Shown: in pieces, positions 53,084 to 62,428 of the stretch
Numbering within the stretch: the stretch's first letter is position 1
How the letters are laid out: the number at the start of each line of letters is the position of its first letter
NCBI RefSeq assembly: GCF_008830365.1
Contig: NZ_WBKI01000001.1
Location: 1,488,001-1,552,000, forward strand
DNA length: 64,000 nt
Direction: 5' to 3'
From: Serratia proteamaculans
GTDB lineage: Bacteria > Pseudomonadota > Gammaproteobacteria > Enterobacterales > Enterobacteriaceae
The notes under the pieces: model-generated
The model's database searches: none
The model's input: only the letters and a program-made list of their open reading frames with translations
What the model was told of the DNA's origin: nothing
Position numbers and translations under genes: made by a program

Positions 53084-53101
53084 TCCGGCCGTTCAAACGA
53101 T

Positions 53102-53177
53102 TCCTCTGTAGTTCAGTCGGTAGAACGGCGGACTGTTAATCCGTATGTCACTGGTTCGAGTCCAGTCAGAGGAGCCA
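53102..53177 (+). tRNA. tRNA-Asn (GTT), second copy
   Basis: 76 nt, identical base for base to 12862-12937 and in the same orientation, 40,240 bp away. Anticodon GTT, CCA encoded. The 5' flank (CCGTTCA..ACGAT) and the terminator are also related between copies. A cassette of lower GC (mesX-mesD) follows. Confidence 0.98.
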
Positions 53178-53186
53178 TATTAGAGA

Positions 53187-53219
53187 AGCCCGCTTAAGGA
53201 AACTTAAGCGGGCTTTTTG
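53187..53219 (+). terminator. Terminator of the second tRNA-Asn
   Basis: AGCCCGCTTAAG and CTTAAGCGGGCT form a perfect 12-bp stem with loop GAAA, followed by TTTTGCTTTT. A diverged copy of the first tRNA-Asn terminator. Confidence 0.92.
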
Positions 53220-53369
53220 CTTTTCGGGTATCCTTCTCAAAGCTTATCGCCCCGTCAATACCCCCCACCTGCCCCTACTATCGGCACTTTCCCCCCACCG
53301 TACCCCAGATCATGAATATGGCTCATGTTGTAATGAAATTAAGTCGCTTTCACTCATCCAATGGCTCTG

Positions 53370-53382
53370 GCATAAATTATGC
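53370..53382. promoter_or_regulatory. Inverted repeat in the mesX leader region
   Basis: GCATAA-A-TTATGC lies 112 nt before the mesX ATG, with TTGACA at 53395-53400 as a possible -35 (its -10 is weak). It could be an operator. The 275-bp gap 53220-53494 shows no gene, no SAM riboswitch and no convincing MetJ box (AGACGTCT) by eye. Confidence 0.35.
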
Positions 53383-53494
53383 AATGTTAACTTATTGACA
53401 ACATGAAGACTGACGAATGAGAAACCCAGTAGTTTCTGGAGAATCAAAAAGTTAGATTCAGTTTTCATACCAGAACTCAGGGTGCAAGAACGCG

Positions 53495-54472
53495 ATGAAT
53501 AAAAATTTTACATTTACGGTTAAGAGCAGTAGTTTCGATGAAAACTATAACCCTTCAGAAAATACGCGCATTACCACCAACTTTGCCAATTTGGCCAGAG
53601 GGAAGAACCGCCAGGAGAACTTGCGCAACACTCTGGTGATGATTGACAATCGCTTCAATACATTGGCGCATTGGGATAACCCTAAAAGCGATCGCTATGC
53701 TGTCGAACTTGAGATCATCTCTGTTGAGATGAATATTGAGGGCAATGGCGATAGCTTCCCAGTGATTGAAATATTGAAAACCAACATTATTGACAAGAAA
53801 ACCAACAAACGCACTGAGGGCATTGTAGGAAATAACTTCTCTTCTTACGTTCGAGATTATGACTTTAGTGTATTGCTGTCAGAACACAATAATAACCAAC
53901 CCGAATTTAGCATTCCAGATGACTTTGGTAATTTGCACGGGAATATATTTAAATTATTTGTCAATTCAAATGAGTATAAAGATAAATTTAACAAACTACC
54001 GGTTATATGCTTAAGCGTATCCAGTAAAGACACCTATTATCGGACTGGAAATGAGCATCCTGTATTGGGCATTGAATACCAGCAAAACGATTCATCTTTG
54101 ACTGAACAATACTTCAGCAAAATGGGCTTGCAGGTTCGCTATTTTATGCCGAAAAATAGTGTTGCACCTTTGGCCTTTTATTTTTCTGGTGATTTACTCA
54201 GTGATTACACTGACCTTGAACTTATCAGCACCATCAGCACGATGGAGACTTTCCAAAAGATTTACCGCCCTGAGATTTACAATGCAAACTCTGCAGCCGG
54301 ACAATACTATCAGCCGGCCCTGAATCACCAGGATCATTCATTGACAAAAATTGTTTATGACCGTGAAGAGCGTAGCCAGTTGGCTATTGAGCAGGGGAAA
54401 TTTACTGAAGAACACTTTATCAAACCCTATAAGACTATTTTTGAGCAATGGTCTGCTCACTGCGCGCTTTGA
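53495..54472 (+). CDS. mesX: MesX (DUF1852), partner of the MesD methionine synthase
   Basis: A 325-aa soluble protein of the DUF1852 family, recognised from its full length, sequence character (MNKNFTFTVKSSSFDENYNP, then TRITTNFANLARGKNRQENL) and position just before a short MetE-like gene. DUF1852 proteins have been named MesX and are reported to be needed, with oxygen, for MesD to make methionine; their chemistry is not understood. No signal peptide or membrane segment. Several conserved-looking polar stretches (SSKDTYYRTGNEHPVLGIEY; STISTMETFQKIYRPEIY). The gene is markedly AT-richer than lacZ or katG, suggesting transfer. 27 nt separate it from mesD. The name rests on my memory of the family and on context. 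Confidence 0.75.
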   Translation: MNKNFTFTVKSSSFDENYNPSENTRITTNFANLARGKNRQENLRNTLVMIDNRFNTLAHWDNPKSDRYAVELEIISVEMNIEGNGDSFPVIEILKTNIIDKKTNKRTEGIVGNNFSSYVRDYDFSVLLSEHNNNQPEFSIPDDFGNLHGNIFKLFVNSNEYKDKFNKLPVICLSVSSKDTYYRTGNEHPVLGIEYQQNDSSLTEQYFSKMGLQVRYFMPKNSVAPLAFYFSGDLLSDYTDLELISTISTMETFQKIYRPEIYNANSAAGQYYQPALNHQDHSLTKIVYDREERSQLAIEQGKFTEEHFIKPYKTIFEQWSAHCAL

Positions 54473-54499
54473 TTAACCAAAAATAAAAGGTCATCCATT

Positions 54500-55531
54500 A
54501 TGAAAATATTATTACCTACTTCGACTGCCGGCAGCTTACCCAAGCCTTCCTGGCTGGCACAACCTGAGACACTTTGGTCACCCTGGAAATTGCAGGATGA
54601 GGAACTGATTGAGGGGAAACAGGATGCTCTGCGTTTGTCCCTGGAAGATCAACAACGAGCAGGTATTGATATTGTCAGTGATGGCGAGCAAACGCGCCAA
54701 CACTTTGTCACTACCTTTATTGAGCACCTGAGCGGCGTTGATTTTGAAAAACGGCAGACGGTTAGAATTCGTAATCGCTATGATGCGAGTGTGCCTACGG
54801 TCGTTGGTGCAGTGACTCGCCAAAAACCGGTGTTTGTTGAAGACGCCCGCTTTTTACGTCAGCTCACCAAGCAGCCGATTAAATGGGCCCTGCCAGGCCC
54901 GATGACCATGATAGATACGCTTTACGATAGCCACTATAAAAGCCGCGAAAAACTGGCCTGGGAATTCGCAAAAATTCTCAATCAGGAAGCCCGAGAGTTA
55001 GAGGCGGCCGGTGTCGATATTATCCAGTTTGATGAACCCGCATTTAATGTCTTTTTTGATGAAGTGAATGATTGGGGCATCGCCGCTTTAGAAAGAGCCA
55101 TCGAAGGGCTTAAATGTGAAACGGCGGTGCATATCTGCTACGGGTATGGCATCAAAGCCAATACCGATTGGAAAAAGACTCTGGGGTCGGAATGGCGTCA
55201 ATATGAAGAGGCTTTTCCCAAACTGCAGACCTCTAATATCGATATCATCTCACTGGAATGCCATAACTCACATGTTCCAATGGACTTGCTTGAACTGATC
55301 CGCGGTAAAAAAGTGATGGTAGGTGCCATTGACGTGGCAACCAACACCATAGAGACACCGGAAGAAGTCGCCAATACTTTACGCAAGGCACTGCAGTTTG
55401 TGGATGCCGACAAGCTCTATCCTTCGACCAACTGTGGCATGGCCCCCTTGGCTCGTCGGGTAGCCACTGGCAAACTAAATGCTTTAAGCGCAGGCGCAGA
55501 GATCATCCGCAGAGAACTCTCAGCTAAATAA
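54500..55531 (+). CDS. mesD: Folate-independent methionine synthase MesD (short MetE-like)
   Basis: 343 aa, about the size of the C-terminal catalytic half of MetE (~750 aa) with no N-terminal half. All four zinc ligands of MetE are matched: His211 and Cys213 in AVHICYGYG, Glu253 in ISLECHNSH, and Cys312 in YPSTNCGMAPL. The substrate-binding DGEQTRQHF and IIQFDEPAF motifs are present too. Known family: core-MetE proteins that methylate homocysteine without methyl-folate. The MesD branch is paired with DUF1852 (MesX), and its methyl donor is unknown. It lies 27 nt after mesX and ends at a strong terminator. Confidence 0.82.
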   Translation: MKILLPTSTAGSLPKPSWLAQPETLWSPWKLQDEELIEGKQDALRLSLEDQQRAGIDIVSDGEQTRQHFVTTFIEHLSGVDFEKRQTVRIRNRYDASVPTVVGAVTRQKPVFVEDARFLRQLTKQPIKWALPGPMTMIDTLYDSHYKSREKLAWEFAKILNQEARELEAAGVDIIQFDEPAFNVFFDEVNDWGIAALERAIEGLKCETAVHICYGYGIKANTDWKKTLGSEWRQYEEAFPKLQTSNIDIISLECHNSHVPMDLLELIRGKKVMVGAIDVATNTIETPEEVANTLRKALQFVDADKLYPSTNCGMAPLARRVATGKLNALSAGAEIIRRELSAK

Positions 55532-55546
55532 GCTCGCCACATTAGA

Positions 55547-55580
55547 AAAGCAGACTTCCCCGGAAGTCTGCTTTCTTTAT
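55547..55580. terminator. Bidirectional terminator after mesD
   Basis: AAAGCAGACTTCC-CC-GGAAGTCTGCTTT is a 13-bp perfect stem with CTTTATTTT following on the + strand and TCTAATG on the other side. It separates mesD from the convergent quinone-reductase gene. Confidence 0.9.
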
Positions 55581-55599
55581 TTTATCCAGGCGTTACTGC

Positions 55600-56211
55600 T
55601 TATGCTTCACTGGTTTCTCTCAGAGAACTTATAACCTCACGCGCCTCGGCGAACAGTTTATGGTAGTGGGCTTCGCCATCAGTAATCCCCTCCTCAACTC
55701 CAATCGTATTATAGAGAAAATCGATCCTTGCATCCTCCACGCCCAGATATGCCATGCCGCCATTAATGTAATCGGTCATGTTCTTTTCCCAACCGTACTT
55801 AATGAATCCTGACTGAGAACCGCCCACCAAAGCCAACCAGCGAATTTTTTTATCCTTCAGCCTATTTTCGTCGCCGTAGGCCAGACCATAGTTCCAGACG
55901 CGTTCCAGGTAACCCTTGAGTATTGCCGGGAAGGAGTACCACCAAACCGGGAACACCAGAACCAATGTGTCCTTATCCTCCAGCTCATTGAAAAGTCGAT
56001 GTACTTCCTCCGAATAGATTTTTTGCGGATTATCCCAGTCCGGCTCATCCTCCACCCTGAGTATCGGATCAAAATCGCTGCGATAGAGATCAAGGCTGGA
56101 AACGTTGTAGCCATGACGCACCGCCTCGCTCTGCATTTCGTTCACCACCTGCGCGGTTAAAGAATCGGACCGAGGGTGAGCCCAGATAAAGTAAATATTA
56201 TTTAATTTCAT
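55600..56211 (-). CDS. NAD(P)H:quinone oxidoreductase, flavodoxin fold
   Basis: 203 aa of the KefF/MdaB/NQO1-like family (Flavodoxin_2). The FMN/FAD-phosphate segment is IYFIWAHPRSDSLTAQVV and the ring-binding segment VLVFPVWWYSFPAILKGYLERVW (about residues 86-108). Such enzymes reduce quinones with two electrons in the cytosol. It is divergent from a LysR gene and converges on mesD. A link to the oxygen-dependent MesX-MesD pair is possible only by neighbourhood. Confidence 0.82.
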   Translation of the reverse strand: MKLNNIYFIWAHPRSDSLTAQVVNEMQSEAVRHGYNVSSLDLYRSDFDPILRVEDEPDWDNPQKIYSEEVHRLFNELEDKDTLVLVFPVWWYSFPAILKGYLERVWNYGLAYGDENRLKDKKIRWLALVGGSQSGFIKYGWEKNMTDYINGGMAYLGVEDARIDFLYNTIGVEEGITDGEAHYHKLFAEAREVISSLRETSEA

Positions 56212-56312
56212 GAAATTACCTTAACATTCCGTGGAGGAACCATTACTTTACGGCTGTACTATAGTTCTGTAAAACGTAGTATTTGAGATGGGTTATTGAG
56301 GGAAATTCACTA

Positions 56313-57236
56313 ATGCAGCCGAACTTTTCAGACTTTGCTTCGTTTATTGCCGTCGCACGCTACAAAAGCTTTCGGGCGGCGGGTGATGAATTGGGACTAT
56401 CCCCCTCCGCCATGAGTCATTCCGTCAAACAGCTGGAGCAGAGATTAAAAGTCAGACTATTTAATCGCACCACTCGCAGCGTGGCACTCACCGAGGCGGG
56501 GCTAACCCTTTTTGCACGACTACGCCCGGTCTTTGATGAGTTCAATACCATACTCGACGAGATGAACTGCTTTCGCGATGCCCCGATGGGCACTCTGAAA
56601 ATCAATACTTCACGCCTGGCCTCGCGTCTCTTTCTGCTGCCGCTCATCACCGGGTTTAGCCGTCGATATCCGGACATAAAAGTGGCGATCACCACCGAGG
56701 ACAAACTGGTGGATATTGTCCAACAGGAGTTTGATGCCGGGATCCGCCTGAATAACCGGGTAGAAAAAGACATGATTACCGTCCCCATCGGGCCGAAAAT
56801 CAAACTGGTGGTGGCCGCCACGCCGGATTATTTCAAGCATCATCCCGCACCGACGCATCCGTGCGAGCTGGTTAATCACCAAAGCGTTGTTTTTCGTTTC
56901 CACAGCGGCCGCCCGTATCTCTGGGAATTTGAAAACGCTTCGGAAAAACTTGAAGTGGCGCCGATCGGCAATATCATGCTGGACGATATGGATTCCGCAC
57001 TCGAGGCTGTTCTGGGTGGAGCTGGGCTGGGTTATCTGTATTACGAACAGGTGAAAGAGCATCTGACAAGCGGCAGACTGGTCAAGGTCCTGGACGACTG
57101 GCTCCCCGAACGCCCCTGCCTGCAACTCTACTACCCTAATCGCCAATATATGTCTGGCCCATTACGCGCCTTTATTGACTACATAAAAGAGACGCAGAGA
57201 ACGGCAAAAAAGAGTCATCAAGAGGATCACCTCTGA
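56313..57236 (+). CDS. LysR-family transcriptional regulator
   Basis: 307 aa from ATG 56313 (MQPNFSDFASFIAVARYKSF), with GAGGGAAA at the right distance. The HTH is residues 5-65 (RAAGDELGLSPSAMSHSVKQLEQRL), then RTTRSVALTEAGLTLF. The effector core QQEFDAGIRLNNRVEKDMI is of the CrgA type. A TTG at 56283 is in frame but lacks a ribosome site. It is divergent from the quinone-reductase gene across 101 bp and is its likely regulator. Confidence 0.85.
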   Translation: MQPNFSDFASFIAVARYKSFRAAGDELGLSPSAMSHSVKQLEQRLKVRLFNRTTRSVALTEAGLTLFARLRPVFDEFNTILDEMNCFRDAPMGTLKINTSRLASRLFLLPLITGFSRRYPDIKVAITTEDKLVDIVQQEFDAGIRLNNRVEKDMITVPIGPKIKLVVAATPDYFKHHPAPTHPCELVNHQSVVFRFHSGRPYLWEFENASEKLEVAPIGNIMLDDMDSALEAVLGGAGLGYLYYEQVKEHLTSGRLVKVLDDWLPERPCLQLYYPNRQYMSGPLRAFIDYIKETQRTAKKSHQEDHL

Positions 57237-57303
57237 TCACGGCAGTGAGTTTGCTGACAAAGGCGAACCAGTCGGCAATCCCCTATCAATTGGCAATAAC
57301 TCA

Positions 57304-57340
57304 ATAGTCACAGACTATTACAACATTCAACTATTCCTAT
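57304..57340 (+). promoter_or_regulatory. Candidate OxyR site upstream of katG
   Basis: ATAGTCACAGACTAT, then 7 nt, then TTCAACTATTCCTAT. The spacing equals the OxyR consensus (ATAG-N7-CTAT, N7, ATAG-N7-CTAT); three of the four tetrads match, and the third tetrad (TTCA) does not. It lies about 225 nt before the katG ATG. The rest of the 57237-57564 gap shows no gene. Confidence 0.55.
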
Positions 57341-57501
57341 TTTATCTATCGGCTTCCACTGACTAAGCTTAGTCATGAGTGTCAGTGCGAGCCCCATCCG
57401 CGGTTGGCGAAAAACTCATACCTTATTATTGAAAATCAGTTGATTAGATAAACCATTAGCGCAACACCCGACGCGAGCATTAGCCCGCGATGTCAAGTTA
57501 A

Positions 57502-59763
<2,262 letters not shown>

Positions 59764-59782
59764 GTCAGAACAGCAGTAACGC

Positions 59783-59814
59783 AGCCCGCTTAAGGCAACT
59801 TGGGCGGGCTTTTT
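59783..59814 (+). terminator. Terminator of katG
   Basis: AGCCCGC and GCGGGCT with an internal AG/CT pair, followed by five T. It resembles the tRNA-Asn terminators (same AGCCCGC...GCGGGCTTTTT frame with an AAGG.AAC core). It overlaps the last codon of the convergent LysR gene. Confidence 0.9.
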
Positions 59815-60700
59815 ATTGCCCACTGACCGGGAATAACCGCTCGCCAAGAAAGTCGATAAAAACGCGCAGTTTGGGCGCCAGGTATTTGCTGGAGGGCCAG
59901 ATAACGCGAAAAGCGCCCTGATGCTCGACAAACTCCTCCAGCACCTTTTGCAGTTCGCCGCGCTGCAACGCCGCCTTCACCATAAAATCCGGCAGGCAAG
60001 CAATACCTAACCCGGCCTGCGCCACGGGCAACAGCGCCTCGGTGGTATTGCAAATCATGGTCGCCGACAGTTCAGGTAAGGCTTCCCCCAGCAGCGGCCA
60101 GCTTTCAAAGCGGCCAGTGGAGGGGAATTTATGCTGCAAACAGGCATGGTTGAGCAAATCCGCCGGTTTCTCTGGCACACCACGCCGCGATAAATAATCC
60201 GGCGACGCCACCAGCACCAGTTGAAAGCCGCCCAACCGGCGTGATACCAGTCGCGAATCGGCCGGCTCACCGGTACGCACCACCGCATCAAACCCCTCTT
60301 CGACGATGTCGACCATGCGATCGGAAAAGTCCACGTCCAGTTCGATATCCGGATACTGATGCATAAAGTCCGTCAATACCGGCATTAGCAACCCACTGAC
60401 CAGCGGCAGGCTAATACGCAGCTTGCCACGCGGTGCGGCACGGCTGTCGGCCAGCTCAAGTTCGGCGGCGGCGATCTCCGCCAAAATGCGGCGGCAGCGC
60501 TCAAGAAACAGCGCTCCTTCTGCCGTCAGCGTCACACTGCGAGTGCTGCGGTGAAATAAACGCACCGCCAGCCGCTGTTCCATACGCGCCACGCTCTTAC
60601 CCACCGCGGAAGACGAAACGCCCAACTGTCGCGCAGCATCGGAGAAACTGCGTGTTTCCGCAACCTGCACAAACGCCAGAATGCCATTAAGACTGTCCAT
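59813..60700 (-). CDS. LysR-family transcriptional regulator
   Basis: 295 aa from ATG 60700 (MDSLNGILAFVQVAETRSF); a GTG sits just before it. The HTH is SDAARQLGVSSSAVGKSVARME, then RSTRSVTLTAEGALFL, and the effector core MVDIVEEGFDAVVRTGEPADS. It is divergent from a DHA2-type MFS exporter across 167 bp containing a CGGACA/TGTCCG dyad, and so is the probable regulator of that exporter. Inducer unknown. Confidence 0.86.
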   Translation of the reverse strand: MDSLNGILAFVQVAETRSFSDAARQLGVSSSAVGKSVARMEQRLAVRLFHRSTRSVTLTAEGALFLERCRRILAEIAAAELELADSRAAPRGKLRISLPLVSGLLMPVLTDFMHQYPDIELDVDFSDRMVDIVEEGFDAVVRTGEPADSRLVSRRLGGFQLVLVASPDYLSRRGVPEKPADLLNHACLQHKFPSTGRFESWPLLGEALPELSATMICNTTEALLPVAQAGLGIACLPDFMVKAALQRGELQKVLEEFVEHQGAFRVIWPSSKYLAPKLRVFIDFLGERLFPVSGQ

Positions 60701-60719
60701 CACACGTGATCCCTCATTC

Positions 60720-60735
60720 CGGACATTTTTGTCCG
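60720..60735. promoter_or_regulatory. Perfect dyad in the LysR/MFS divergent promoter
   Basis: CGGACA-TTTT-TGTCCG, 20 nt upstream of the LysR start. Likely binding site of the adjacent LysR protein. No other feature is evident in 60704-60867. Confidence 0.5.
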
Positions 60736-60867
60736 ATATCTATGGAAATTTAGCCTATTTTTCTCCACTACGGGAAGCATTACCTTGATGGCAACGCAGT
60801 CAGCAGGCCATTACCCGGCGCTTAGCGCTGCGCAGCACCCGCTTTCGGGCTTTTTCACCAGAGACAG

Positions 60868-62406
60868 ATGAGCACCATGACGCAAATAACCTCCACCGCA
60901 GACCGCATTGAAATCCGGGCATGGCTGCAATTACTGGCCGCCTGCCTGACCGGTATCCTGATCCCACTGAGCTTTACCGGACCGGCGGTGGTCTTGCCCT
61001 CCATCAGCCATTCGCTGGGTGGCAGCGCCGTACAACTGAGTTGGGTGGTCAATGGTTATATCCTTACCTATGGCAGTGCCATGATGGCCGCCGGCAGCCT
61101 GACCGATATTTATGGCCGCAAACGGGTTTGGTTGTTCGGGCTGGGCGCGTTCGCCATTCTGACCATGATGATCCCCTTCGCCCCGTCGGTGGTGGGAATA
61201 GATATTTTGCGGCTGGCGCAGGGACTGGCCGGTGCGGCAGCTTTTGCCGGTGCGATGGCGTCGCTGGCGCAGAGTTTCCACGGACCGGTTCGCACCCGCG
61301 TTTTTAGCCTGCTGGGCACCACATTCGGTATTGGCCTGGCTTTTGGGCCGCTGGCCTCCGGCTGGCTGGTGGTGACCGCAGGCTGGCCATGGGTATTCTT
61401 CGCCACCGCGTTGATTGGCCTGGCGGGATTGGCACTGGTCGCGCTCAGCGCAACGGAATCCCGCGATCCCCATGCGGTGGGTTTGGACTGGCCCGGTGCC
61501 ATCAGTTTTACCGCTGCGCTGGCGTTGTTCACCTACGCCATTCTGCTGGCACCGGAAAACGGTTGGGGCAGCCTGTCGGTGGCCGGTTCATTGCTGCTGT
61601 CGCTGGCGGTCTTTATCGCCTTCGTGCTGATTGAGCGCCGGGTAGCACGCCCAATGCTCGATCTGACCCTGTTCCGCAGCACCCGCTTTATTGGGGTTCA
61701 GGTGCTGGCTGCCTCTCCGGCATTCTTTTTTGTGGTATTGATCGTCATGCTGCCGGGGCGCTTTATCGGTATTGATGGGCAGAGCGCGCTCGAAGCCGGT
61801 AAAACCATGATTGCTCTGGCGGCCCCGTTGCTGTTGGTGCCCTTTCTTGCGGCACTGCTGGCACACCGTTTTACCTCTGGCGTGCTCTCCGGTATCGGGT
61901 TGCTGTTGGTCGCCGTCGGGTTGGCCTGGCTGGGTCATGCACTGACGGCAATTAGCGGCCACGGCTTGATAGCGCCGATGCTGTTGATCGGCACCGGTAT
62001 CGGCCTGCCCTGGGGATTGATGGATGCCATGGCGGTCAGCGTGGTGGAAAAAGAACGGGCGGGCATGGCCACCGGGATATTCAACGCAGTGCGTGTCTCG
62101 GCCGACGGTATCGCCATTGCGATTGCCGGCGCGATACTGGCCATGCTGATCCAGGGCGGTCTGTTTGCTGCACTCTCCGGCAGTGGCGGCACGCTACATT
62201 TGGTTGAGGCAGCTAACCGCGCGGCACTGGGTGACCTGAACAGTGCCGCCGCACTGCTACCCGGGCAACGCCAGCTAACGCTGCAAACTTATGATCAGGC
62301 GTTCCGCAACTTGCTGTATATCCTGGCGATAGCCTCTGCCGCCTGCGCGTTACTGATATTTGGGTTATTGGGACGTTTGCATGCTCACGATAGCACGGCG
62401 GAGTAA
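60868..62406 (+). CDS. DHA2-family MFS multidrug transporter
   Basis: 512 aa with about fourteen membrane segments, the DHA2 (EmrB/SmvA-like) size. Family motifs are WVVNGYILTYGSAMMAAGSL and TDIYGRKRVWLFG (motif A) near residues 50-90, and GIGLAFGPLASGWLVVTAGW (motif C) around 150-170. A probable proton-driven exporter of toxic compounds in the inner membrane. The start could be ATG 60868 or 60877. It is divergent from a LysR gene with a clear dyad. Substrate unknown. Confidence 0.88.
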   Translation: MSTMTQITSTADRIEIRAWLQLLAACLTGILIPLSFTGPAVVLPSISHSLGGSAVQLSWVVNGYILTYGSAMMAAGSLTDIYGRKRVWLFGLGAFAILTMMIPFAPSVVGIDILRLAQGLAGAAAFAGAMASLAQSFHGPVRTRVFSLLGTTFGIGLAFGPLASGWLVVTAGWPWVFFATALIGLAGLALVALSATESRDPHAVGLDWPGAISFTAALALFTYAILLAPENGWGSLSVAGSLLLSLAVFIAFVLIERRVARPMLDLTLFRSTRFIGVQVLAASPAFFFVVLIVMLPGRFIGIDGQSALEAGKTMIALAAPLLLVPFLAALLAHRFTSGVLSGIGLLLVAVGLAWLGHALTAISGHGLIAPMLLIGTGIGLPWGLMDAMAVSVVEKERAGMATGIFNAVRVSADGIAIAIAGAILAMLIQGGLFAALSGSGGTLHLVEAANRAALGDLNSAAALLPGQRQLTLQTYDQAFRNLLYILAIASAACALLIFGLLGRLHAHDSTAE

Positions 62407-62428
62407 ACCGGCCTCCGCCGCAGCTGTT

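Noticed and set aside
53400..53480. MetJ box (AGACGTCT repeats) or SAM riboswitch upstream of mesX
   Set aside because: Only a GAAGACTGACG stretch is seen, without the repeated 8-mers, and no riboswitch-like conserved core.
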